64,000 bases of DNA from Cryptomeria japonica (lineage: Eukaryota; Streptophyta; Pinopsida; Cupressales; Cupressaceae), in contig NC_081414.1 of NCBI RefSeq assembly GCF_030272615.1, positions 230,891,733 to 230,955,732 of the forward strand, read 5' to 3'. The notes under the pieces were generated by a model. That model was not told where the DNA came from. It did not search any database and was given only the letters and a program-made list of their open reading frames with translations. This document shows positions 35,521-48,155 of this stretch, piece after piece; positions within the stretch are counted from its first letter, which is position 1; the number at the start of each line of letters is the position of its first letter. Both the position numbers and the translations under genes were made by a program.

Positions 35521-36549
35521 AAGTCAACTGTTTCATGCAAGTCTCGCAATGTTTTTCAACCTGAACCATAAATTATTTAGTTTCCACCTAGATTAGAATA
35601 TTTTTGAAGCATATTTCGTACCTTCAATGATCCATCAATGTAGTTCTGAATTCTTTTGGTGTCAATTCACTATTAGTGGATGTGTAGAGTTTTTGCAAAA
35701 TTTGATTAGCCATTTTCCCTTTTGATTTCAAGTTTATGTTGTCCTTAACATATGATTGAGATTCCCAACATGTTCTATCAGATTGACAAATAATTTAAAA
35801 AATTTAAAGAATTGATTTGTTTTCTACATTATTACCTCCCAAATCTTTAATTTTATATGCCTTATTGTTTGTCTACATATTTTAGATAGCATGTTTCTAG
35901 AAGGTTCGTCAAATATTGTTTAGTTCAAATAAAATAATTTTTTACATGAGAACAACAAAGTTGAGATATATGAGGCAAATATATGATTGCAAAGAAAAAT
36001 AGTTTTGCTCCAATATCAACTTTGATCATCCAATCATAATAATTTATCAATTTTTGTTTTGATAAGTCATTTGTTGGTTAAAGTGGCATCTAGGTGGCTA
36101 TTATGATGAAGTTTTTTAAAACGCCAAAAGAATATTTTTACATTTTCATAATTCACATTATTAGATACCTTTGAAGACTTCATCTTGATGCATAAGTCCT
36201 GGGTGCCCAAGGTGTCCTACTAGGAAAATCAAACTAGTTCTCTTCAAGATCATTTCAAGAAATTTCTAAATGATGCAACAAAAAATGACTTGTTCTTTGC
36301 TTCTAGTTTTAGGGCTAATATGTGTGAGGATGTTCTATTATAGAGATAGGGGGTGTTTAGTTAGTACTATTATCTTTTTGTTGGGATAACATCGAATTAA
36401 ATTCAAGCTATGAACATCAATGACAAATCTATTCCTCTCAATGCACTAAAGTAGTTCATTTCTTACCCAAAGGGTTAAGTTTTATTATCTTACAAAAGTT
36501 GAGATATTGAAATTAAATAAATCCCACAATATGTTTACTTTATAATAAA
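35521..36549. other. No feature recognised
   Basis: AT-rich, no further transposase motif. The last five bases before the next element (36550-36554, TTTGT) are its target-site copy. Confidence 0.4.
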
Positions 36550-39500
36550 TTTGTTGTAGTGTCCCACCCTGATCATCTTACCTTTTTGTACTTCAATAAA
36601 CCATATTGATATAGCTTAGTCTACTTTATGACGATTTGATGGTATCATACTAGGTACTAACCTTATTTCATGATTATATTAGACATGATGATGATTATGA
36701 TAGTGCTTGGTTGTTGTGACTGTCTTTTACTACATTTGTGATAGGGACGATGTCATACCACTCATTCATGAGCCGGATATGACATTATGATTCCCCTTCA
36801 CTTGTTTGCCTATTTCATGATATATGTCATGGTATATGTTGTTGTACATGTATTGGTGGTGACAGGTTTGCAGGAACTAGACACCAACTCCATTTGGCTT
36901 CAGAGGTGTAAGTGTGTCTTCGTCTTGATGACAAGTTGATCGGAGATGACATAAAATTTCATTCTACACTCTAGGTTTGAGTTGGTACCCTGTTAGTCTT
37001 AGTATCTTGTTTAGAGTTGTCTAGTGGCATTTTATGTTATCCTATGTAGGATTATCTTGAGGAATTATGATTATGGATTAATTAAATTATAAATAAATTA
37101 ATTATCTCATATAGTTTATAATAATAAATTAAATTAATAGTGGATATTAATATTTGGCTCATATAGTTTATAATAATAAATTAAATTAATAGTGGATAGT
37201 AATATTTAATATTATTTTAATGTGAGATTATTATTTATTAATAGTTTTATATTATTGTTATTTATTAGTTACTATTAGAGCCTTTTGAGATTTATTATTT
37301 AATTATATAGTTGTGGCTTTAATATTTATTTGGGCCTTTATATTTTATTGTGTCTTGGTTTATTTAATTAATTGGTTGATTATATTACTATTTCATTTCT
37401 TACCCCCTTTGGTTATTAAATTAATTATTTATCCCACCTACCCTATTTTACTATTGGTTGAGAATATTGGGGTAAGTTAATTAAATATTATTTTATAATA
37501 TTACCTTGATCTTTGGAGAGGGTTCATATGAAATATTATATTATCTAATTATTTTCCTTTGGCCAACTTATTCTATGGTTTTGGGAGTGAAATATCATTC
37601 TCGAGGGTTGGCTTGTAGGAGATTTTCTAGAAAACTATTGTTGATTTCTACGAATTTCTGGATTGTGGAGTTCTTGGCTTGGCCCTGATTTTGGTTGTCG
37701 AATTATTGCTCATCATCATATTTCTTCCTTCTCTTCATTTTTCTAGGTTGGAGATCTTGACCCATATTGTATTTGATTTTCAAAGTTTGTCTACTTTGTG
37801 TTTGCATAAAGATTGTCTTCAGGATGGGATATTGAAATTGCAGTAAAGATTTATTATATAGGTTAATAAATATTTCATGTAGGGACTATAGTGTTTTTGT
37901 GAGTAATCTCTATGAATTTTCATGCATGGCTCTCTTTGTTTGTATTTGTGGTTGTCATAATTTCATCTTGTGGACTATGGTTGTTTTGAGTCTCTTCCTG
38001 GGAATGATGCTCTGTGCGTCTTATTTCTAGGGATCTATTTTTCAGTTGAGAGTCTTGTTATTTTTTATAGTTGTATTGGCTCTTTGTATCTACTCGTTGT
38101 GTCAGATGTTTATCTTTGAATCATGTCAGGTGTTTGGCCATTGGGTGATTGTCGTCGGGTGTTTTCCGTCGAGTGTTTGTCATTGAGTATTTGTCGTCGG
38201 GTATTTGTTGTTAGGTGTTTGTCATTGGGTGTTTGGCTGTTGGGTGTTTATCGTCGGGTGTTTGTTGTTGGGTCTTTCCTGTCGGGTGTTTATCGTTGGG
38301 TGTTGGCTGTTAGGTGATTGTCAGCAGGTGTTTGTTGTCAATTGTTTGCCGTTGAGTGATTGTCGTTGGGTGTTTACCGTCAGGTATTTGCAGTTGGGTG
38401 TTTGTCGTCAAGTGTTTGTTGTTGGATGTTTGCCGTCAGGTATTTGTTGTCAGATATTTTTCATCGGGTGTTTTCCATTGGGTATTTGCCATCAGGTGTT
38501 TTCCATTGGGTATTTGTCATCGAGTTTTCTGAGTTGACTTTTTTGGGTTGTAACTTTCTAGAGGCTTTTTTATGTTGGTTTTTGTGTTCTTGAAGTTGTC
38601 CTAGGATCAATTTAGTGATTGCAATGGATTATATGTGTGTTTTGGTTTTAAGAAAGATGTTGATACCTTGCCATTACATCTTGGGCTCATGTTGTATATG
38701 ATGTCATTGATATTCTTGAATATTTTGTGATTCTTGGCTGCCTATGCGAGGCTATGATCATGACATATGTTATTCATGTCTCTTGATTATCATTGTTGAT
38801 TTACCTCAATTATCTGATTATGATGTACTGAGAGCCCTTGCTTTTGTGTTGTGCATGTTGTTACCCTAAGGTCTAGGTGCATGCTAGGGGGAGTGGGCTT
38901 CCATATGAGTGGATGGGATCATGAGGATTAGATTGCCAGGTTACCCAGGCTCTAGACCACCAGGATAGCTCATTGGGAGTTTTCCTTGTAATCAAGTGAT
39001 AACATAAATTATTAATCATAGGTGGGTTGGGTAGTATTTATTCATCTTAATAAGATAAGAAATAGATTTGTGGCCTCAACTCATGTCCCTAGGGTGTTTA
39101 TAGTAATTCAGGAATGGTTGAGTACACCTTGGTGATCTAGGTAAGCTGAACTCCCTTGATATCTTCAAAGGTTGAGATGGCTCTGCATGAGTATCATAGA
39201 TGTTGGGATAGGTTCCTAGGTTCCCATTGGTTGCTTATTGGTGATAGCATGCGATGACAATCATTCCCTACATGTGGGTCCTAGCACCTTAAGCCTTGAT
39301 TTGTGGAATACCTCTGGAGGTCTTATGTCTTCTATTGTCTAGAGTTTTGTATTTAGTTGTGTGATGTGTGGAGTAATATCCTCTAGTTGTTGGGTGTCAG
39401 CCTAGATCAAGAGTGTGTGTGGGATCTTGTGTCATCTCCTAGCACGAGGATTGGTTTCTTATGGTTCCACATGGTCAGGTGCTTTGATGCCTTCTTCCAT

Positions 39501-40321
39501 TGGGATGGTCTTTGTTGGACACTCTTGTGCATGGATGTGGATTGTTATCTCTTCAACTTATGGATGGATGCTTGTAGTGGATTATTGTACATGATTCTTA
39601 TGGCATATGAATTTGTATATTTCATGAGATCCTTGTATTTATAGATTGATATCTATTCTCCTTGATGTAAATGGATAATATTTCCATAGGTAATGATAGT
39701 TTATTTATTTTGTTGTATTTTGGATATTGATTCAATGATGGAAATAATGTAATTGAATCTATTGATGTGCATTTAGTGTTGTATGTATGTTTATTGTGGT
39801 TGGAAATAGATTGGGAATGTGGTAGATGGTAGTTGAAATGGAATAATGATGTTTAGATAATGAATAAGTAATTGGGATTAGGAACATTTGGATTGGTGCT
39901 CTTAAAGTGAATCTTAAGGGGTTTAATGGCACTGTCATTATTAATGAAGATTCGATGATAGATGGATTAGTGAATGAACACACACACATATATATGCAAG
40001 CAAGAATGAAGGCTAGATGTGTTGGAATGCATTAGATTACATGATGTTATGTTTATGATGATAATGTAAGTAATGACGTTGAGATACCTTAGGGAAGTTA
40101 TAGGTTGAGTTGTATTTATTTCTGCTTGCATTATGAGTTCTTATGATTTTGCTTTTATGTTTATGTTCATGATGGATATGTGTATATCTTGTTAATAATT
40201 GTGTAATGCATATGAGTAATTGATTATATATGTTGCTTAGATGATGTTAATTTTTTTTTATCTCTATTTGCATATTAGTTGGTTTATTTCTCTAGGCTAT
40301 TTTGGCTGGCATTGCATTTGT
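36550..40321 (+). mobile_element. Candidate giant solo LTR A (3.76 kb)
   Basis: The stretch 36555-40316 begins TGTAGTGTCCCACCCTG and ends TTTTGGCTGGCATTGCA. It is flanked by the identical pentamer TTTGT (36550-36554 and 40317-40321). The ends form a weak inverted pair (TGTAGTGTC against TGCAATGCC). Its last 80 bp share layout with the end of solo LTR B (TTAATTTTTTTTTA, ATTTGCA, then a GGC.GGCATT end). It contains no coding motif but holds a 14-bp minisatellite at 38126-38525. A solo LTR from recombination between two LTRs is the simplest reading. Strand is assigned by analogy with B and is arbitrary. Confidence 0.6.
38126..38525. repeat. 14-bp minisatellite, about 28 units
   Basis: The consensus is near TYGGGTGTTTGYCG, repeated head to tail with mostly 14-bp spacing and many point differences between units. 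A related unit lies just upstream (about 38100). Because 14 is not a multiple of three, all frames stay open and give 14-residue periodic pseudo-proteins rich in V, C, F and G; these are not genes. Confidence 0.9.
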
Positions 40322-43191
40322 CATCTAATTGTCCATTTCAACTTTCAAAGAGGACTAGGGCAACACCAAGTATGACAACTCTTTGGTTTCCACTAGGAAC
40401 CCTAGTTTAATTTTTTTAATAAGTTTTTAGTTCTCATTGCACATCTATTTTTTTGGTAAGTGTGTTGTAATTGAGAAAAAGGGATGCATCTATTCCATAG
40501 AGTTTCCAAGCATTACATATGTCCTCATTTTTTGATAAATATATCTGGTTCAACTTTATTAATTATCAAATTGCATTACATTTTTTTTATGTTGATTGCT
40601 ACTTATGCTACATTAAGTCCCTCACTACTTAATTATTCTTTGAAAATTTCCAACATAATTTATTATTAATAGCATCAAAGATTAGCTTTATCACTTCAAG
40701 ATCCCAAGATCCTTAAGACTTCATAGTGTGTTATAGTTTTGTAAACTCTTGGGACAGTGAGAACCATTCAATGATCACAAATGGTAAGTTGGTCGTAGGG
40801 TCATTGGCAACTCTTAAGGCTTGAAAGCAAATCATTACTTAAGATCCCTAAGACATGTCAAGCGTTAGTGAGTTAGCATGATGAGTCCTAGTTTCTTTTG
40901 TCACATTGTTGGTATGCAATTTATCAATACAAGGTTAATAATAATAGGAATTGTAAGTATGTTAGAATATTTAAAACTATTTATTATAAATGAGGTAGAT
41001 TACCGTGTGGCCCTCAATATCTTAAGGAGATAGCAATGAAATTATCTAACTAGAGTTGTGAGGATTTCAATGAACCTTATCAATAATTGAGGATTGAAGG
41101 GGAGAAGCAATAGATGAAACAAAATATCTCACTCATGATCTAAATTACTCTAGGGATTAGTTAAAATTATACCAATGTTTACTATACAGGATATAGTTAC
41201 ATATAAAAAATGCATGCTCTACTATAGACTTATGACAATAATATCATGTCTCTTAGAATTAAAGATCAATCCTACATGATCATAAGGCATTTATTGCATA
41301 TTCTATTTTGGATTTTTACAATTTTTATTTCTCAATATTACTTTATTCCTTGGGTCTAAAATTAAACAACACTCCTATTAAATGCACATCTATTTGAAGT
41401 ATTAATATACGAATATATGAAAAGTTTTCTAACTTTATTTTTTAATTATTTTTGGATGAACATATCCTTCTATGTTATTGTTAATGTGCTCAATCTTCCT
41501 TATTAATTATTAGATCATTTTTAATTATCATGTCTCACCTATTATATAGAAAATACCAGGTGCATGCATTTATATATATTAGAATGATTTTTTAGTTATT
41601 TATCTATTTTTGTTTTCTTTGTAAGGTAAAATTCGTGCAAACATATTATAAATGTACAAGTAACTACCCTTGGAATCTCGAGTATTGTGCGAGTCAATCT
41701 AATACTTATCGATCTTCCCATTGTTGTACTCTTTATGTGGCTAGGTATGGGGCACTTGTGGCAACCTCAAAGGTTATTGCAATTTAATCTATATGAGAAT
41801 TGATATGGTATAAACAAGTACAATTTATTTGAAATGAATTAATTCATATGTAATTACACCCATTTTATTTCAAATGCATCCATATAATTTGAAACATAAT
41901 CCAAAATCTTTTGTAGATTATTCAGAACTATTGCTTGAACTCCAATTTATTTGAAATTAATCTAGATTATTTAATAGATCTCAAGCTAGTCCATGTTTAC
42001 TTTAAAAATAATATTTGATTGCATTTAATTTGAAAAAGTTAGTTTATGTAGAATATAAGAATGGAAATCAATTTTAAAAATATACCAAGTCTAAATTATT
42101 TTAAATAGTAATACATTAAAAAATGAATCTAAATTATTTTGAATGAAATTTGGAGACTTGGACTTGGAATGCATTCTAATATTTTTTATTTAAAATAAAA
42201 TTAAAATATAATAAAATAAATTTTGGAGCTAGACTTGGATTAAGTCCAAATTATTTAAAATAGTGCATTACACATTGCAAAATGGGTATAACAATGAATT
42301 TTAAAATTAGGGAAATGATGGCCACATATAATTTACACCAACAATAAATCACAGTGCTTACTAACTTTGTCAATGAATATAACATTTACCAAAGTGTTCA
42401 CCTTATTAATTATTGCATTATCATAATCCATGTTAGAGTTGAAGTAAATATCAATATTATTTGTTTGTGCTGACAAACAAAGTGAAATTATTGCAATAAA
42501 ATCTTCTACAAAGCATATGCAAATATAAAATATGTTTCTTTATCCAAGATCACCATAGTAAAATTATGTATATTTAAAATAAGCAATAGAAAAAAATTAA
42601 TAAACTGTATGGACACATGATTTACATGGGAAAACTCTTTCAAGAAAAAAGTCCACCAAAGAAAGTAAAAAAAATTGTATTAATCTTCAATATAAATGAA
42701 ACAATATCAACACACTAACAAGTTGCATTCTGACAACATTTTGATATCACTTATATGATTGTAAACAATAATACAAACCACTATCTCATACCTCTGGAAT
42801 GTGTAGGCAAGGAGAGAGAGGCCAAAATCATAGGTGGTTTTGCTAAAATAATGGATACCAAAACCATAGTCGTTACCAGATTTTCACCTACAGGCTCAAT
42901 CAGGTAGAGCCATCTAAGTTTCAAAGTTTTAATGGTGCATTTTTTATTCAATCTCCTAAGTAGTTAGATTACAAAAAGTATTGAAAGCATTGCAATCATT
43001 CAAGGAAATGAAACATAAAGATTTCTTTTTCAAATCTTTTGAAAGATGTAATCTTTATTGAATGTGAAAAATACATGTCTCACACAAAAAAGTCACGAGA
43101 CTGACTTTTCTCATATGATACAAATTAAAAGCTAAACTATGCACAAATGAGTAAATGTAAAGAAGTAAAGCATGTATAGGAGGTAATGTAG
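40322..43191. other. No gene recognised; one copia-LTR-like scrap
   Basis: AT-rich sequence. On the minus strand near 42655-42615 the order GACTTTTTTCTTG then GAGTTTTCCCATGTAAATCA resembles the U5-like block of copia LTRs, which suggests a decayed LTR. A TA microsatellite lies just beyond, at about 43376-43396, inside the next element. Confidence 0.45.
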
Positions 43192-43822
43192 TACCCCTGC
43201 TCTAATCAAATTCTAATCTCAGTTTGACCTTGGTTAGTTTACCATGTTATAATGTTATAGTCAGATGTTATGATTATTGTGCGTACTTGTTAATGTGATT
43301 TTCGCATCAATTCTTATGTAAGTTTATTTGTTCTCCTAATTTGTGTTATTAATCTTAGGCTAACACTTTCATTAATATATATATATATATATATATGCAT
43401 GTGTGATTCATGGTTGCAGAAGATTACAGGTACAATACTGCATAGGTACGAGGTTCATCTGCACCTAGATTCGCAGGTTTGAGTGTACCTCTTTGGTCCT
43501 TAGAGATTGGATTAGGTGGTCATAAGACCCTCGTTTTACCCTAGTCGTGCTCAAGTGAGCATCGTCAATCGTTCGTCAGTATCCCCTTTGGTTGGGTATG
43601 CAGGTTGTGTATCTAGTTGGCTTTCTTGGGTTGCGTATTTTGTGTGTGGTTAAATTGAGTATTTAATCCTTAGTATTTAATTTGATTAAATGTGTGCTTC
43701 AGCATTAGTAATTAAGGGACTAAATTAAATAGGACCCCCTTTGTGCGATTAATCGTCAATTAGAATTTCTCTATTCATGTTTGTAGCAAGTTCGATTTAA
43801 ATGGTTAATTTTAAATGATAAA

Positions 43823-44316
43823 TGGTCTGAATTATGGATTCAGACGACAATACCTAAGTGAGAACTTGTGGTGTTGTGGATGAACAAGATAATACAGGAT
43901 TGAAGCAAGCCAAAAAGTAATCTATTACATTCAAAAATCCAACATATAGTAGTTCATGAGATTCCAAGGGTCACAAAAACCCCTTGAGAATCGAAGCCCA
44001 ATAGTCACATTTGTTTATTACATAATAAAATCTAAAACTACGAAAATTTCAAAAAACTATATGAAATTTTATCCTAACTTTAACTAGGCATAACTTTCTA
44101 CTCGGGACTTGAAATTATGAGCCATTTAACTCGTTGGAAAGGTCTCCAAGAGTTAGGAGTGAAGTCTTGCAAGAACTACCTATGATAACATTTTAAGGGA
44201 TAGGGCAAACTTTCAAGGACTGAAAAATGCCCCGAAGGCCTTCAAAAATGTCAATTACTAACATATAGAAAAGCTAAGAAAATATATAAATTTTTTTTCA
44301 AAATTTCTTTTGATCA
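43823..44316 (-). repeat. 3' LTR (minus-strand sense) of the gypsy element
   Basis: The LTR is 494 bp. On the plus strand it runs TGGTCTGAATTATGG to TTTTGATCA; the first bases have mutated from the TGATCC seen in the other LTR. On the minus strand it starts TGATCAAAAG. Confidence 0.9.
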
Positions 44317-46577
44317 TTACTCCCCTCTTGAAGAGCAATGGGCTCCATTGCATCAACACTATGAATGAAATGAGGGAAACAGAGTTGAAGCTGGTCCTTG
44401 GTAAACCAGTTTCCTTGTTGAGCTATCTGCCCTGCTCGAACCACTTTGTATAGATAGATCTGTTGTTGCTTGAGTGTTTTCACCATGGTGTCCATAATCT
44501 GATCACATTGGAATGGAGAAGTTGCACTTGGATTCAATTCTGTAGTGGAAATTGTTTCTGCAACATCTAATAGTGGAGGCAAATATGGCTTCAAGAGTTC
44601 CTTCTGAATATGCAGCCACACCTTGTCCCTGACTTGAAAATTATGAGGAGTGCGATGCTCATCATGTCTCTCCTTATATTTCTTATTGGTATGCTCCAAG
44701 ATTTCATCCTTTTTCTTTGCCAGAACCATGGGACTGCCATAGGGTGATGCACTTGGATGAATATGTCCTTTCTCAATCAATTCTTGTATTTGCCTCTTAA
44801 TTTCATCATTTCTTAATACTGATCTACGATAGACTGGTTCATTAGGCAATGGAGTTCCTAGTATCAAACCAATAGTGTATCTTACTTGGCAGTGTGTAGG
44901 TACCCCAGTTGGCATCTTAAACAAATTTTCATATTTTATCAAAATTTGGTCCATTGATCTTTTCTGTTGTGTTGTGGTGTTTGTGATGTCATTGGAATTA
45001 TATATATACTTCCTTTCTTCTTCAGAACAAATCTTTAATAATATGAATGTTCCTGTTTTGACAACCAACCTCCTACCTTGCTTAGCACTAATCAAAGAGG
45101 TAGTGTATGCAGGGCTTACCTCTGGTATTTGGTATTTCTACTCACCTAATCTAATTGTCACACTGCGAGGTCTAGATTCATAGACACCATGGCACTGGTA
45201 CATATATGGTTGTCGCAACAAAAAATCACAAACATCTAAAGGAGCCACCTCACAGATTACTTCATCTTTGAAAGGCTTTATAGAGTAGGAAATGCGACAC
45301 TGGTGGTGCACTTGGATATCTCTCCCTTGACTTACCCATCCCATAGAATAGGTTTGTGGATGTTTTGTTATTTTTAGATTCAATCTTTTCACGGTCTCTG
45401 CTGATATTAGGTTCTTTTGACTTCCACTATCAACAATAAAGTGCAAGGCTTTTCCTCCAACCCACAGCTGTGAGTGAAACAATCTCTCCTCATCCTCCCG
45501 GGGCAATATCTTTGTAGTAGCTACCGTTGCATATGGATCAGCCTCAATGACCTATTCATGACTTTATTTTGGACAAGATTCTGCCACCTGAGGTTCTTCC
45601 TTGTCCTCATGTGTCTCCATCATTAAACTTTTTATGGTTCTGTAATCTTTTGTGTTGTGAGAGGGACTCTTATGGAATTCACACCACATATTGTTCTCTT
45701 GTGTCTTCTTGATACCCCATGCCTTTTTCATTGGTGAATTGGGAGGAGATTCCTTGGAGCTCTTCCATCTATTATTTGTGAAGTTATCCCTCCTTCCTTT
45801 CTATTTGAATTTCTCCTCAATTTATATAGCAAATTTATATGTACTAGGGAAAGTCTCTATGTTCAAGAATTCCATTTCAGTTTGAATATACCTATGGAGT
45901 CCACTCTGATATTTTAAAACTTGGTACTTCTCACAATCTTTGATGCCAAGTCTTGTTGTTAAAGGATGAAACAGATTAGTATATTCTTGAACAGTTTGGT
46001 CTTTTTTCTATCGAAGCAATTGCCACTGCATATATTTCTATTCATGTGTATCTACAGAAAAATATTCTTCCTTTATGTGCTCCATGAATTCTCCCCATGT
46101 GGGTTTTTGATCAAAGATGAACATAGTGCCCGTTTTTGCTGCCTTGGTTGCTAACTTTGCTTCCCAAGAATCTTTCACATGATTTTCAGCTTTGAGAAGA
46201 GCGAAAGTTATTTTCTCTTCATCTGAGAACTGGCTGACAGAGAAATACCTTTCCAGTTTTGAAACCCAGTCATCAACGACATCTACATCAATCATTCCTT
46301 GAAAGGTGGGTATATCAAAATTCACTTGCACCTTGAATGGTGTATACCCTGTGAATGGTGGGTTTGTAGGTGACCCACGACTTTCCAACATCTGCTTGAA
46401 CTGCTCCATAATTTCTTCTCATTGTTTTGTTAATGCATTTGCAACCAACACTTTAATGTCATCGTCGGTCTGCAACCTAGCCATCTGCAATCTTGTGCGT
46501 CTCAAAGGAAGGTAGTATGAAGGATTCCTTGTTTCCAACCCCATTCTTTGATATGTTGATCGCGTGTGATATGCCAT
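44298..46577 (-). pseudogene. gag-pol: gypsy gag-pol remnant in one frame with internal deletions
   Basis: From 46577 on the minus strand: MAYHTRSTYQRMG, then gag (FKVQVNFDIPTFQGMIDVDV, DDWVSKLERYFSVSQFSDEE, PTWGEFMEHIKEEYF), continuing past stops with HPLTTRLGIKD-like and YRSGLH-like blocks. Next are a WCEFHKSPSHNT segment and aspartic protease (FIVDSGSQKNLIS, 45506-45138). RT starts with YENLFKMPTGVPTHCQ, LIEKGHIHPSASPYGSPMVL and AKKKD, then at about 44705 the frame jumps to YKERHDEHRTPHNFQVRDKV, a post-integrase segment. It soon continues with LKPYLPPLLDVAE. RT core, RNase H, integrase and probably a chromodomain-like stretch are absent, yet the frame is kept. The last codons extend into the PPT and LTR. 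Several in-frame stops make it inactive. Confidence 0.88.
44317..44330 (-). other. Polypurine tract of the gypsy element
   Basis: On the minus strand CAAGAGGGGAGTAA directly precedes the LTR start TGATCA. It establishes orientation. Confidence 0.8.
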
Positions 46578-46591
46578 ACAAGAGCAAACTT

Positions 46592-46603
46592 GCTCTGATA
46601 CCA
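46592..46603 (-). other. Primer-binding site of the gypsy element
   Basis: TGGTATCAGAGC on the minus strand lies one base inside the LTR end. It is the initiator tRNA-Met type, common in plant gypsy elements. Confidence 0.92.
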
Positions 46604-46604
46604 C

Positions 46605-47096
46605 TGATCCAAATTATGGATTAGACGACAACACCTAAGTGAAAACTTGCGGTGTTGTGGATGAACAAGATAATATAGAATTGAAGCAAGCCAAAAAGTA
46701 ATCTATTACATTCGAAAATCCAACATATAGTAGTTCATGAGATTCCAAGGGTCACAAAAACCCCTTGAGAATCGAAGCCCAACAATCACATTTGTTTATT
46801 ACATAATAAAATCTAAAACTACGAAAATTTCAAAAAACTATATGAAATTTTATCCCAACTTTAACTAGGCATAACTTTCTGCTCGGGACTCGAAATTACG
46901 AGCCGTTTAACTCATTGGAAAAGTCTTCAAGAGTTAGGAGCGAAGTGCTGCAAGAACTGCCTACAACAACATTCTATGGGACAGGCCAAACTTTCAAGGA
47001 CTGAAAATGCCCCGAAGGCCTTCAAAAATATCAATTACTAACATATAGAAAAGCTAAGAAAATATATAAAAATATTTTCAAATTTTCTTCTGATCA
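46605..47096 (-). repeat. 5' LTR (minus-strand sense) of the gypsy element
   Basis: The LTR is 492 bp, TGATCC to TGATCA on the plus strand, so it has TG and CA ends on both strands. It aligns end to end with 43823-44316. Confidence 0.92.
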
Positions 47097-48027
47097 ATAA
47101 ATCTTTTCAGTTTATGCATTTTGAAAGGAAAGATTAAATTTTATTCGAAAATAGAAATATTTTATCCTGCTTGGCATTTTGGAAATAGAAAGGTTGATTT
47201 CAATTAATTGAGAAAATCAATTTGTATAAGAAAGGCAAGTTGTTGCATATTGAAATGGTTTGAAAAGAATGATTTTTTTTATTTTAATTGGTAGAAAGTA
47301 TTTTAAATCCAAAAATAGGAATTTTGGTCAAAATTTTTCCATTTAACCTAGGTTTGAAAAATATTTTGGGGAGGATTATTTTTGGAGAGCTATTTTGGGA
47401 AAAATATTTTTGGATGGAGAAATTTGGGCATTTTGGGGAAAGGAGGATTTCTTGAGCTTGCAGGTTGGGCTCTTCGTCAAATCTTTTCCAGGATTGTTGA
47501 ATCAGGTAGGATTCTTGGTTATCTCTTGGTTTCTTTGTGTAATAGAGATTGTTAGGTTTTTTTTTAAGAAATCTGGTTGTGGTTGTTGTTAATCTCATAT
47601 ATTTTGGGGAAGATGGAATAGTGGTAATTAAACCTCCAATTCAAACCCTCCTTGCTTTCTTACCAAACCTCCAGATTAAAATTTTGGTTGTTCTCAATAA
47701 AGTTTGTTAAATCCCCATTGAATGTTCTCAGATTAAGTTTCATATTGGAAATTAGTTTGGAGTTTGGCAAATTAGAGGATAGATTTGTGAGAAATGATTC
47801 TTTGCCCAAATATGGTTTTGATTGAAAAAAATTTGCTTATTTGGAAGGTTATTCAACAAAAATTTTATCATTTTGAAAACCATGGGGTTGCTGGAAAAAT
47901 GTTTCAAGTCTCAGTCTGAGACTGTGTTTTATAAATTGGGGTTTGTATATTTTAAAAAGGTATTTTAAAAAAATAAAATAATATAAAACCCCTCACGTGG
48001 CAGGGAAAACCCCACCACATGGGGAGG

Positions 48028-48155
48028 TAGCAACTGCTACTCGTTGGTAGCAGTGCTACCAATGGTAGCAATCTGCTACCAAGTGGTAGCAGCGCTACCA
48101 AAGCTAGTGGCCTGCTACCATTTGGTAGCAGCGCTACCAATGGTAGCGTGTGCTG
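48028..48155. repeat. Cluster of GGTAGC/GCTACC palindromes inside solo LTR B
   Basis: About seven imperfect short palindromes follow one another, such as GGTAGCAGTGCTACC, GGTAGCAATCTGCTACC and GGTAGCAGCGCTACC (the last twice), spaced about 15-35 bp. The block is GC-rich in otherwise AT-rich DNA. It lies about 1.55 kb from the LTR start after subtracting the nested element, almost the same offset as the minisatellite in solo LTR A. Confidence 0.8.

Larger units (their letters stand above)
43818..47101 (-). mobile_element. Compact Ty3/gypsy element nested in solo LTR B
   Basis: LTRs 43823-44316 and 46605-47096 are flanked by a perfect TSD ATAAA (43818-43822 and 47097-47101). On the minus strand the order is LTR, PBS (46603 to 46592), gag, protease, start of RT, 3' end of pol, PPT, LTR. 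Total length is only 3274 bp because RT core, RNase H and integrase are missing. The LTRs differ by roughly 7 percent, nearly all transitions (hand count). All coding pieces lie in one minus-strand frame, interrupted only by point stops. It must have inserted after solo LTR B was in place. Confidence 0.92.

Noticed and set aside
38205-38593. Open frames of 77-110 codons rich in V, C, F and G
   Set aside because: They are by-products of the 14-bp minisatellite; the residue pattern has a 14-residue period and no domain.
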